NCBI GenBank assembly: GCA_036389485.1
Contig: DASVPR010000045.1
Location: 124,001-188,000 of the forward strand
Reading direction: 5' to 3'
DNA length: 64,000 nt
From: CADCVT01 sp036389485
GTDB taxonomy: Bacteria > Actinomycetota > Thermoleophilia > Solirubrobacterales > Solirubrobacteraceae
The notes beneath the pieces are model-generated. The model was not told where the DNA came from. It did no database searches and saw nothing but the letters and a program-made list of their open reading frames with translations. Made by a program: the position numbers and the translations under genes. Shown here piece after piece: positions 38,680 through 48,935 of the stretch. Positions within the stretch are counted from its first letter, which is position 1. Each line of letters begins with the position of its first letter.

Positions 38680-39989
38680 ACGTCTCGAGCTTCATGGGCC
38701 TGCAGACGGCGCTGAGGGGCCTGCTCGCCCAGCAGCGCGGCCTCGACGTCACCGCCCACAACCTCGCCAACGCGAACACGGTCGGCTACACGCGCCAGGA
38801 GGCTGCGCTCGTCGCCTCCGACCCCCTGATCATCAAGGCGGGCGCGACCGCGAGCGGCGCCGGCGCGCTGCTCGGCCAGGGCGTCGAGGTCGAGGCCTAC
38901 CGCCGCCTGCGCGACGGCTTCCTCGACGTCCAGTACCGCGGCCAGACGATGGCGCTCGGCGGTCACGAGACGACCTCCCGCGCGCTCGCCAGCGTCGAGG
39001 CCGGGCTGAACGAGCCGGGCGACGGCGGCATCAACGCGCTGCTCTCGCAGTTCTGGAAGGCGTGGGGCGACGTCGCGAACTACCCGGAGAGCCAGCCGGC
39101 CCGCCAGGCCCTCGTCGGCCACGCCGACACGCTGGCCACCGCGATCCGCACCCTCGACGCGCGCCTGCAGTCGGTCGCGCAGGAGGCGATCGCCGAGTAC
39201 AACACGATCACCGGGCCGTCGGGCCCGATCGTCGCCGCCGCGACCGAGATCCAGCGCCTCAACGTCATGATCGAGAGCGCGGTCAAGGCCGGCCGCGCGC
39301 CGAACGACCTGCTCGACCGCCGCGACGTCCTGCTCGACGAGCTGTCGAACTACGCGCAGGTCTCGGTCACCGACCTCGGCAGCGGCCTGATCCGCGTGAA
39401 CTTCGGCGACGCCGCGCAGCCGCTCGTGAACGGCACCGCCGCGCCGAACTGGCCGCAGGCGCTCGCCGCGCCGGGCGGCCGCCTCGGCGCGCTGATCGAC
39501 CTCGGGCCGAAGACCAACGCGTACCGCGCGAGGCTCAACGACTTCGCCCGCGAGCTGAAGACCAGCGTGAACGCCCTGCACTCGCCGCCCGCCTTCTTCA
39601 CCGCCACGGTCGGCGCCGAGGCGACCGACCTCGCCGTCGCCGTCACCGCGACGACGGTCAAGCCCGGCTCGACGGCCGCCCCCGGCGCGAACGACATCGC
39701 CCTCGCGATCGCCGCCCTGCGCGGCAAGACCGCCGACCAGAAGTACGCCGACCTCGTCGGCACGATCGGCGCCGACGCCGCCAGCGTGAACCGCCAGCTC
39801 ATCACCTCCCAGGCCCTCGTCGACGCGGCCGACACCCGCCGCCAGGAGGTCAGCGGCGTGGCGATGGACGAGGAGGTCACCAACATGATCCGCTTCCAGC
39901 GCGGCTACCAGGCCTCGTCCCGCGTCATGACGACGATGGACGAGATGCTCGACGCGCTCATCAACCGGACCGGGAGGGTCGGGCTGTGA
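38676..39989 (+). CDS. flgK: FlgK, first hook-filament junction protein
   Basis: The protein has 437 residues. The N-terminus MNVSSFMGLQTALRGLLAQQRGLDVTAHNLANANTVGYTRQEAAL and the C-terminus VSGVAMDEEVTNMIRFQRGYQASSRVMTTMDEMLDALINRTGRVGL are the FlgK signatures. The middle part has GDGGINALLSQFWKAWGDVANYPESQPARQALVGHADTLATAIRTL and DLLDRRDVLLDELSNYAQVSVTDLGSG. It is on the short side for FlgK (often 450-550), in line with the other short axial proteins. Confidence 0.96.
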   Translation: MNVSSFMGLQTALRGLLAQQRGLDVTAHNLANANTVGYTRQEAALVASDPLIIKAGATASGAGALLGQGVEVEAYRRLRDGFLDVQYRGQTMALGGHETTSRALASVEAGLNEPGDGGINALLSQFWKAWGDVANYPESQPARQALVGHADTLATAIRTLDARLQSVAQEAIAEYNTITGPSGPIVAAATEIQRLNVMIESAVKAGRAPNDLLDRRDVLLDELSNYAQVSVTDLGSGLIRVNFGDAAQPLVNGTAAPNWPQALAAPGGRLGALIDLGPKTNAYRARLNDFARELKTSVNALHSPPAFFTATVGAEATDLAVAVTATTVKPGSTAAPGANDIALAIAALRGKTADQKYADLVGTIGADAASVNRQLITSQALVDAADTRRQEVSGVAMDEEVTNMIRFQRGYQASSRVMTTMDEMLDALINRTGRVGL

Positions 39990-40897
39990 GCGCCGGGCGC
40001 GTCACCGAGGGCATGCTCGGCCGCCGGCTGCTCAGCGACCTGCGCGCGAGCACGCAGCGCATCGCGACCGCGCAGCGTCAGATCGCGTCGGGCCGCCGCA
40101 TCGACAAGCCGTCCGACGACCCGCTGGCGACGCACAACGCGATGCGCCTGCGCTCCGAGCTCGGCGGGATCGAGCAGGACAAGCGCACGATCAGCGACAC
40201 CAAGGGCTGGCTCGACACGACCGACTCGGCGCTCGCGACCATCACCGACGTCGTGCACCGCGCGCGGGAGCTCGCGCTGCAGGGCGCCAACGGCGCGATC
40301 GGCCAGACCGAGCGCAACAAGCTCGCCGACGAGATCGACCAGCTCATCGAGACCGCGAAGAGCGCGGCGAACTCCTCGTACGGCGGCCGCTACGTCCTCG
40401 GCGGCACCGACACCGACGACCCGCCGTACACGCCGGGCGCGGTCGACGCCTACGACGGCGACACCGGCCTCATCGCGCGGCAGATCGGCCCGGGCGTGTC
40501 GGTCCAGATCAACATCCCGGGCGTCAACATCCTGGGCAACGGGGCGGCCGGCGAGAGCCCCCAGAAGCTGCTCAGGACGCTCCGCACGCTCGCCGCCGAT
40601 CTGCGCAGCGGCAACCTCCCCGGCCTCCGCGGCCCGGCGCTGAACAACCTCGAGAAGAACCTCGAGGACGTGACGTCCGCGCGCGGCGTCGTCGGCGCGC
40701 TGGCGACCCGCCTGGAGTCGGCCGAGGCCCGGCTCGCCCAGGTGGAGGAATCGACCGTGTCCCTGCTCTCCGAGAACGAGGACACCGACATCGCCAAGGC
40801 GATGATCGACCTCACGACCCAGCAGTCCGTCTACCAGGCCGCGCTCCAGTCGGGCCAGTCCCTCATCCAACCCTCGCTCCTCGACTTCCTCAGGTGA
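39986..40897 (+). CDS. flgL: FlgL, second hook-filament junction protein
   Basis: The protein has 303 residues from a GTG overlapping the flgK stop. The flagellin-like N-terminus reads LLSDLRASTQRIATAQRQIASGRRIDKPSDDPLATHNAMRLRSEL and continues TKGWLDTTDSALATITDVVHRARELALQGANGAIGQTERNKLADEIDQLIETAKSAANSSYGGRYVLGGTDTD. The C-terminus is VVGALATRLESAEARLAQVEESTVSLLSENEDTDIAKAMIDLTTQQSVYQAALQSGQSLIQPSLLDFLR. All are typical FlgL features. Confidence 0.95.
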   Translation: MSAGRVTEGMLGRRLLSDLRASTQRIATAQRQIASGRRIDKPSDDPLATHNAMRLRSELGGIEQDKRTISDTKGWLDTTDSALATITDVVHRARELALQGANGAIGQTERNKLADEIDQLIETAKSAANSSYGGRYVLGGTDTDDPPYTPGAVDAYDGDTGLIARQIGPGVSVQINIPGVNILGNGAAGESPQKLLRTLRTLAADLRSGNLPGLRGPALNNLEKNLEDVTSARGVVGALATRLESAEARLAQVEESTVSLLSENEDTDIAKAMIDLTTQQSVYQAALQSGQSLIQPSLLDFLR

Positions 40898-41349
40898 TGT
40901 CCAACATGGCAGTGACCCTCCACAGCACGCGGTTCGGCCGGCTCGAGGTGCCGGCGGATGCCGTCATCGAGTTCCCGAACGGCCTGATCGGCCTGGGCGG
41001 CACGCGCTACGCGCTGCTGGCCCGCTCGGAGGACAGCGCCTTCATCTGGCTGCACTCGCTCGACGACCCGGAGCTGGCCGTCCCGGTCACCAACCCGTGG
41101 CGCTTCTTCGGCGAGTTCGAGGTCGAGCTCTCCGACGAGGAGGCCGAGCGCATCGGCATCACCGACGCCGAGCAGACCTCGGTCTACGTCACCGTCCGCG
41201 CCGCCGAGGCGCTCGAGGACTTCCACGCGAACCTGCGTGCGCCGATCCTCATCGCCCACGGCAAGGGCTACCAGGTCATCAACCAGGCCGGTGAGGCTCC
41301 CATGCGCGCGCCGCTGTTCGCGGGGCTCGCGAAGGAGGCCGCGGCCTGA
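40894..41349 (+). CDS. fliW: FliW, flagellin-binding antagonist of CsrA
   Basis: The protein has up to 151 residues; GTG 40894, ATG 40897 or ATG 40906 may be the start. The core (STRFGRLEVPADAVIEFPNGLIGLGGTRYALL, FIWLHSLDDPELAVPVTNPWRFFGEFEVELSDEEAERIGI, VYVTVRAAEALEDFHANLRAPILIAHGKGYQVI) is the FliW family. In Bacillus, FliW is bound by flagellin; when flagellin is exported, free FliW binds CsrA and lifts translational repression. The order flgL-fliW-csrA-flagellin is conserved here. Confidence 0.96.
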   Translation: MMSNMAVTLHSTRFGRLEVPADAVIEFPNGLIGLGGTRYALLARSEDSAFIWLHSLDDPELAVPVTNPWRFFGEFEVELSDEEAERIGITDAEQTSVYVTVRAAEALEDFHANLRAPILIAHGKGYQVINQAGEAPMRAPLFAGLAKEAAA

Positions 41350-41576
41350 TGCTCATCATCACCCGCCGTCCCGGCGAGAAGATCATGCTCGGCGACGACG
41401 TCGTCGTCGAGGTGATCGAGGTCAGCGGATCGAACGTCCGCATCGGCATCGCCGCGCCGAAGTCGGTCCCGGTCTACCGCGAGGAGATCTGGACCGCCGT
41501 CAAGGAGGAGAACGCCGCCGCCGCGGCGACCCCCTCCGACGTGTCACTGCCGTCCCCCGACCCACTCCCCCAGTAG
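41349..41576 (+). CDS. csrA: CsrA, RNA-binding translational regulator
   Basis: The protein has 75 residues. MLIITRRPGEKIMLGDDVVVEVIEVSGSNVRIGIAAPKSVPVYREEIW is the complete CsrA fold including the RNA-contacting N-terminal strand and the VPVYREEI strand; a short Pro/Ser tail follows. The start overlaps the fliW stop by one base. It binds GGA motifs in hairpin loops of mRNA leaders. Three such candidate leaders (flagellins 1, 2, 3) are in this window. Confidence 0.97.
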   Translation: MLIITRRPGEKIMLGDDVVVEVIEVSGSNVRIGIAAPKSVPVYREEIWTAVKEENAAAAATPSDVSLPSPDPLPQ

Positions 41577-41592
41577 GCCCCCCGAAGTCCGC

Positions 41593-41618
41593 TAAGGAAG
41601 GAACTAGACAGGATGTCT
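41593..41618 (+). promoter_or_regulatory. Predicted CsrA site across the start of flagellin 3
   Basis: AGACA (41606-41610) and TGTCT (41614-41618) form a perfect stem with GGA as loop, and the ATG (41613-41615) begins in that loop. ACAGGATGT fits the CsrA consensus RUACARGGAUGU. Two more GGA motifs lie in AAGGAAGGA (41594-41602), the ribosome binding site. Confidence 0.65.
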
Positions 41619-42422
41619 CTTCGCATCAACCACAACATCGAGGCGCTCAACGCCCATCGCCAGCTCGTCGGTACGAACGAGAAGATCAAGAAGGCGATGG
41701 AGCGGCTGTCGTCCGGCTACCGGATCAACCGGGGCGGCGACGACGCCGCGGGCCTCGGCATCTCGGAGCGCATGCGCGCTCAGATCCGCGGCCTGACCCA
41801 GGCGCAGCGCAACACGCAGGACGGCATCTCGATGGTGCAGACCGCCGAGGGGTCGCTGGCCGAGGTCCACGCGATGCTGCAGCGCATCCGTGAGCTGGCC
41901 GTCCAGTACAAGAACGGGTCGCTGAGCGACACCGACCGGGCGGCGATCTCGTCCGAGGTCGCGCAGCTGTCCGCGGAGATCGAGCGCATCGGCTCGCAGG
42001 CCGAGTTCAACGGCATCAAGCTGCTGAACACGATCGCGAACATCACGTTCCAGGTCGGCGCGAACGACGGCGACGTCATCGCCGTCTCGACGATCAGCCT
42101 CTCCGGCGCGATCGGCACCCTCGCCGTCGCTCTGTCGACGGCGTCGAACTCCGACATCACCGAGCTCGACGCCGCCCTGAGCGCCGTCAGCCAGCAGCGC
42201 GCGGTCTTCGGCGCGGTCCAGAACCGCTTCGAGCACACGCTGAGCGCGATGTCGGTCTACCAGGAGAACCTGGTCGCCGCCGAGAGCCGGATCCGCGACG
42301 TCGACATGGCCGAGGAGATGGTCAACCTGACGAAGGAGCAGATCCTGATGCAGGCCGGCCAGGCGATGCTCGCGCAGGCCAACCAGACGCCGTCGTCCGT
42401 CCTGCAGCTGCTGCAGGGCTAG
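41613..42422 (+). CDS. hag: Flagellin 3
   Basis: The protein has 269 residues, again only D0/D1: MSLRINHNIEALNAHRQLVGTNEKIKKAMERLSSGYRINRGGDDAAGLGISERMRAQIRGLTQAQRNTQDGISMVQTAEGSLAEVHAML at the N-terminus and NRFEHTLSAMSVYQENLVAAESRIRDVDMAEEMVNLTKEQILMQAGQAMLAQANQTPSSVLQLLQG at the C-terminus. It is clearly more diverged from flagellins 1 and 2 than these are from each other, above all at residues about 145-195. No sigma-28 site is visible just upstream, so it may be read from the flgG-csrA transcript. It is the last gene of the plus-strand flagellar unit. Confidence 0.97.
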   Translation: MSLRINHNIEALNAHRQLVGTNEKIKKAMERLSSGYRINRGGDDAAGLGISERMRAQIRGLTQAQRNTQDGISMVQTAEGSLAEVHAMLQRIRELAVQYKNGSLSDTDRAAISSEVAQLSAEIERIGSQAEFNGIKLLNTIANITFQVGANDGDVIAVSTISLSGAIGTLAVALSTASNSDITELDAALSAVSQQRAVFGAVQNRFEHTLSAMSVYQENLVAAESRIRDVDMAEEMVNLTKEQILMQAGQAMLAQANQTPSSVLQLLQG

Positions 42423-42425
42423 CGC

Positions 42426-43118
42426 CTAGGCAGAAGACCAGAGCGCTCCCGTGAGGAACATCGTGGGCCTGGCCCTCCATTCGAGGGCCAGGCGCCACAG
42501 CTCCGCGGGAGCACGCGGGCCCGGGAGGTCGCAGGCGGCTGCGACCTCGGGCACCGCCAGCCGCGGCCAGCGCCGCAGCGCCTCCTCCACCGTCGGCAGA
42601 GGCTGAGAAGCCGCCTCGCCCTCGACGATCAGCGCGGGCATCTCGTGCCCCGCGGCCCTCTCCAGGTCCGCCGCGAACGCCTCGGTGATCGCGTTCGAGG
42701 CGAGGTCGATCGAGAACCGCTCGACGTTCAGGCCGGGCACGTCGCGGGCCAGCGCCGTCAGCGCGTCGGCGGTGTCCGCCTTCACCTGCTCGCACATCAC
42801 CGCCTCACGCACCCGCCGGAGGTAGGGCCCGTCGAGCCCCTGCTCGGCCGCCGCCTTGACCGCGAGGCACGCGGGGTACGAGCTCTTCGGCGGAGCGTCG
42901 AGCCAGAGCCGGGGATCGACCGGCATCCCGGTCTCCGCGGCGACGTCGAGCGTCTGCGCAAGGGCCTGGCCCGGGACGATCTCCCTCCAGCGTCCGCCCA
43001 TGACGTAGGTGATCGTCACCTCGTCGCCGAATTCGGCCTCGATGCGGCGGACCCGAGGTTCCAGCCCCCACGACCGCGGGCAGAGTGGATCGGTGACGTA
43101 GAGGACATGGACGGGCAT
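42426..43118 (-). CDS. DsbA-family thioredoxin-fold oxidoreductase
   Basis: The protein has 230 residues with MPVHVLYVTDPLCPRSWGLEPRVRRIEAEFGDEVTITYVMGGRW at the N-terminus, the pattern of DsbA/FrnE/2-hydroxychromene-isomerase-like proteins. The active-site motif is CPRS, with a single cysteine rather than CxxC. The helical insert (PPKSSYPACLAVKAAAEQGLDGPYLRRVREAVMCEQVKADTADALTALARDVPGL) and the cis-proline strand (EMPALIVEG) follow. No signal peptide, so it acts in the cytoplasm. It converges with flagellin 3, three bases apart, and is probably not flagellar. Confidence 0.85.
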   Translation of the reverse strand: MPVHVLYVTDPLCPRSWGLEPRVRRIEAEFGDEVTITYVMGGRWREIVPGQALAQTLDVAAETGMPVDPRLWLDAPPKSSYPACLAVKAAAEQGLDGPYLRRVREAVMCEQVKADTADALTALARDVPGLNVERFSIDLASNAITEAFAADLERAAGHEMPALIVEGEAASQPLPTVEEALRRWPRLAVPEVAAACDLPGPRAPAELWRLALEWRARPTMFLTGALWSSA

Positions 43119-43139
43119 CCGGTCAGCACAATAGGCGGC

Positions 43140-44645
43140 GTGAGCACCCACCTCGGGACCAGCCTGAGCGGCCGCTACCGGCTGGACGAGCAGATCGGCA
43201 CGGGCGGGATGTCGACCGTCTACCGCGCGTTCGACACGGTGCTGGAGCGCCAGGTCGCGGTGAAGCTCATGCACCGCGACATGGCCGATCACCCCGATCA
43301 GCTCGAGCGCTTCCGCCGCGAGGCGCGCTCGGTCGCCCAGCTCAACCACCCGCACATCGTCCAGGTCATCGACGCGGGCGAGGACGGGAACATGCCGTAC
43401 ATCGTCTTCGAGTACGTCGAGGGCGAGACGCTGAAGGACCGCATCCGGCGCTTCGGCCGCCTCCCGATCCCGGAGGCGATCGCGTACGCCATCGAGATCG
43501 CGTGGGCGCTCGGCGCGGCGCACGCGCGCGAGATCGTCCACCGCGACGTCAAGCCGCAGAACGTGCTCGTGGACGAGGAGGGGTCGGCGAAGGTCACCGA
43601 CTTCGGGATCGCGCGCACGCTCGACCAGGAGGGGCTGACCGCCGACGGCCGCGTCCTCGGCACCACCGACTACGTCTCGCCGGAGCAGGCGCTCGGGCAC
43701 GTCGTCACCGGCCAGTCCGACATCTACTCGCTCGGCGTCGTCCTCTACGAGATGCTCACCGGCGACGTCCCCTTCCACGGCGAGAACCAGGTCGCCGTCG
43801 CGATGAAGCACGTGCGCGAGGAGCTGCCCGACCTCCAGTACCGCCGCCCGGAGGTCTCCAGCGCGCTGGCCGCCGTGCTCGACCGCATGACCGCCAAGGA
43901 CCTCGCGTCGCGCTACCAGTCGACCCACGAGCTGATGGCCGAGCTCGAGGACGTCTTCGCGATCGAGAGCGCGCGCGCCGGCCAGACGACGGGCGAGGCG
44001 ACGCAGGTGCTGCGCGCGCTGCCCGAGCCGAAGCGCTCGCGCCTGCCGCTGCGGATGCGGACGTCGATGCGCGCGCTCGTCGCGTTCCTCGTGCTCGCCG
44101 GGGCGGCGACGGCCGCGATCCTCGTCCTCGCCGCCGACCGGACCGAGCGCGGCACCGGCGCCGTGCGCGACTCGCCGCCGCCGGAGCCCGGGCTCCAGCG
44201 GGTGTCGCTCGCGCAGCGCGCGGCTGCGGACTTCGACCCCGCGGGCGACGAGGTCGAGCACGCCGACGAGACGTCGCTGGCCGTCGACCGCGACCCTGCG
44301 ACGGCGTGGACGACGGAGACGTACTCCGCGGGCGCGCTGCAGAAGGAGGGCGTCGGCATCAGCGTCGACGCCAAGACCGACGACGGCGGCGGGATCGTCG
44401 CGCGGCGCCTGGTCGTGCGGACGAAGACGCCCGGCTTCACGGCCGCGGTCTACGGCGCGGCCGACGGCCGGCCCGAGGTGCTCGACGGCTGGACCGAGCT
44501 CGCCCCGGCGCGGAAGATCGACGGCACCGAGCAGATCGCGCTCGACACGCGCGGCCGCGAGCACCGCCACTACCTCCTGTGGATCACCGAGCTGCCGCCC
44601 GAGGGCGACAAGGTCGAGATCGCCGAGCTCGAGCTGTTCCGCTAG
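43140..44645 (+). CDS. Membrane Ser/Thr protein kinase with an outside discoidin-like domain
   Basis: The protein has 501 residues from GTG. The kinase domain (about 12-270) has the glycine loop IGTGGMSTVY, lysine in VAVKLMH, HRDVKPQN, VTDFGIA and SPEQALG, so it should be active. After a linker, one transmembrane helix (about 312-335, LVAFLVLAGAATAAILVLAA) leads to an outer domain (about 360-501) with ETSLAVDRDPATAWTTETYS, which resembles F5/8-type C (discoidin-like) ligand-binding domains. There are no PASTA repeats. The end overlaps the ddl gene on the opposite strand by 4 bp. Confidence 0.92.
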   Translation: MSTHLGTSLSGRYRLDEQIGTGGMSTVYRAFDTVLERQVAVKLMHRDMADHPDQLERFRREARSVAQLNHPHIVQVIDAGEDGNMPYIVFEYVEGETLKDRIRRFGRLPIPEAIAYAIEIAWALGAAHAREIVHRDVKPQNVLVDEEGSAKVTDFGIARTLDQEGLTADGRVLGTTDYVSPEQALGHVVTGQSDIYSLGVVLYEMLTGDVPFHGENQVAVAMKHVREELPDLQYRRPEVSSALAAVLDRMTAKDLASRYQSTHELMAELEDVFAIESARAGQTTGEATQVLRALPEPKRSRLPLRMRTSMRALVAFLVLAGAATAAILVLAADRTERGTGAVRDSPPPEPGLQRVSLAQRAAADFDPAGDEVEHADETSLAVDRDPATAWTTETYSAGALQKEGVGISVDAKTDDGGGIVARRLVVRTKTPGFTAAVYGAADGRPEVLDGWTELAPARKIDGTEQIALDTRGREHRHYLLWITELPPEGDKVEIAELELFR

Positions 44646-45585
44646 AACCGGTGCGCGCGCTCGCGCTCGAAGCGCTCGACCGCGAGCCGCACGAGCCGGT
44701 CGACGACGTCCGGGTACGGCACGCCCGTCGCCTCCCAGAGCTTCCCGTAGACGCTCGTCTGGGTGAAGCCCGGCATCGTGTTGACCTCGTTGAGGAGGAC
44801 GTCCTCGCCGTCGACGAAGAAGTCGACGCGCGCGAGGCCGTCGCAGCCCGCGAGCCGGAACGCCCCGACCGCGATCTGGCGCACCCGCTCGCTCGCCGCC
44901 GAGGAGATGCGCGCGGGCACGACCAGCTCCATGCCGCCCGGCTCGTACTTCGCCTCGTAGTCGTACCAGCCGGCGCCCTTCCTCAGGACGATCTCGCCCG
45001 GCTGGGACGCGTCGCCGCCGAGGACCGAGCACTCGACCTCCAGCCCGGTCGCGTTGGCCTCGACGATCACCCGCGGGTCGTGCGCCAGCGCGCCCCGCAG
45101 CGCGTCCTCGTACTCGTCCGGCCCGGCGACGCGCGCGATGCCGACGGAGGAGCCGAGGCGCGCGGGCTTCACCCAGCACGGCCATCCCACCTCCGGCACC
45201 CGGCCTTCGACGCCGCGCTCGAAGTCCACCTGCGGCAGCCCCGCGCTCCTGAAGAGGTTCTTCAGGAGCAGCTTGTCCATGCACACGGCGGAAGCCGCGA
45301 CGCCCGACCCGACGTACGGGACGTCGAGCAGCTCGAGCAGCCCCTGCACGGTCCCGTCCTCGCCGAACGGGCCGTGGAGGACGGGGAACGCGACGTCGCA
45401 CCCGAGCAGCCCGCGCCCGGCGCGCAGCTCGACCTCCTCGCCGTCGCACGTCCAGGTCCCGTCGCGCGCCAGCTCGACCGCGACCGGCTCGTGGCCCGCC
45501 TCCGCCAGCCCCTCGCGCACCGAGGCGCCGGACGCGAGCGACACCTCGTGCTCGGAGGAGCGCCCGCCGGCGAGGACGGCAACCC

Positions 45586-45589
<4 letters not shown>
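44642..45589 (-). CDS. ddl: D-alanine--D-alanine ligase
   Basis: The protein has 315 residues. Signatures include VAVLAGGRSSEHEVSLASG, FPVLHGPFGEDGTVQGLLELLDVPYVGSGVAASAVCMDKLLLK, WVKPARLGSSVGIARV, ARVDFFVDG and LLNEVNTMPGFTQTSVYGKLWEATG. It makes the D-Ala-D-Ala dipeptide of peptidoglycan in the cytoplasm using ATP. It overlaps the pknB stop by four bases and so is the last gene of the fhaA-pknB cell-wall operon. Confidence 0.97.
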
Positions 45590-47507
<1,918 letters not shown>

Positions 47508-47511
<4 letters not shown>

Positions 47512-48935
47512 TGCAGAAGCTCCTCCATGACGCGCTTGGCGATCGGCGCGGCCACGACGCCGCCCGTCCCGTTCGACCGTTCGATCGTCACCGCGACCGC
47601 GATCTTGGGGTTGTCCCGCGGCGCGAAGCCGATGAACCACGGCTGGTTGACGTTCTGCGCCGGGATGATCTCGGCGGTGCCGGTCTTGCCCGCGACGTCG
47701 ATGCCCGAGAGCGCGGCAGCGGTGCCCGTGCCCTCGCGGACGACGCTGGCCATCATGTCCCCGACCTCGAGCGCGGTCGACTGCTTCATCACCTGCGACA
47801 GCTCTTCCGGCTCGACCTCCTCGCTCCTGCCGTCGCGATCGACGATGCGCTCGGTGAGGACGGGCTTCATGAGCGTCCCGTCGTTGGCCACGGCGCTCGC
47901 GACCATCGCCATCTGCAGCGGCGTCGCGAGCAGGCCGCCCTGGCCGATCGCCGCGCGGCCGACGTCGACGCGGTCGCTCGTCATGTCCTGGATCCCGTGG
48001 CCCTGGACGTAGACGCCGCTGCGCTCCCGCTGGCGCGTCGGCAGGTCGACCTCGACGCGGTCGTAGAAGCCGAAGCGCTCCATGTAGCGCTGCATCGTCG
48101 CGCCGCCGAGCTCGACGCCGACCTGCGCCCACACGGTGTTGACGGAGTTCGTGAGCGCCTGGGTCAGCGGGATCACGCCGAAGTCCTCGCCGCCGAAGTT
48201 GTTGAGCGGGGCGCCGGAGATCGTCTTGGGCGAGGAGCCGTCGAGCGTCGAGTCCTTCGTGAACTTCCCGCTGTCGATCGCGGCGACCGCGGTGACGACC
48301 TTCATCGTCGAGCCGGGCGGGTACTGGCCCATCGTCGTGCGGTTCACCAGCGGCGAGCCGGGCGCGTCGTCGAGCTGCTTCAGCGCGCCGCGGCGGCGCA
48401 GGGCGTCGGGGTCGTAGCTCGGGTTGCTCGCCATGACGCGGATGCGGCCCGTCTGCGGCTCGAGCGCGACGACCGCGCCGCGCTGCGCGCCGAGCGCCTC
48501 GAACGCGACGCGCTGCGCGCCGACGTCGAGCGTGGTCCTCACCTCCTCGCCCTCGCGCTCGCGGCCCGAGAGCTGGTCGATGATCGAGCCGACGTCGTCG
48601 CGCTCGCCGCTCAGCTCGTCGTTGCGCGACTGCTCGAGCTCGTAGCGGCCGATGTCGATGTACGAGTAGCCGACCGGGTGGCCGAAGAGCGCGCCGAGCG
48701 GGTAGCGGCGGCTGAACGTCCCGCCCTTCCCCTCGACCGACCGCGCGATCACCTGGCCGTCGCGGGCGCGGATCGGCCCGCGGTGGATGCGCTGCTCCTC
48801 GAGCAGCTCGCGCCGGTTGAGCTCGTTGTCCCGCAGCGCCTCGGCCTCGAAGACCGTCCAGCGCGAGGTCTGGCCGACCAGCGCCGCGAAGAGCAGCGCG
48901 ATCAGCGCGTAGAGGCGGAAGGCGGGCGTGTTCAC
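47508..48935 (-). CDS. pbpA: Class B penicillin-binding protein (PbpA/FtsI type)
   Basis: The protein has 475 residues from GTG. One N-terminal anchor (about 7-23) is followed by a non-catalytic part and a transpeptidase domain. The active-site motifs are STMK (in GQYPPGSTMKVVT), SVN (in LTNSVNTVWAQ) and KTGTAE (in VAGKTGTAE). It is short for the class, like Mycobacterium PbpA, and lacks PASTA repeats. It overlaps ftsW/rodA and pknB by four bases each, as expected for a SEDS polymerase-transpeptidase pair. Confidence 0.96.

Noticed and set aside
41576..41612. A separate sigma-28-type promoter for flagellin 3
   Set aside because: No TNAAG-N11-CCGA pattern was found in csrA or in the short gap. 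Read-through from the flgG unit is enough to explain expression.
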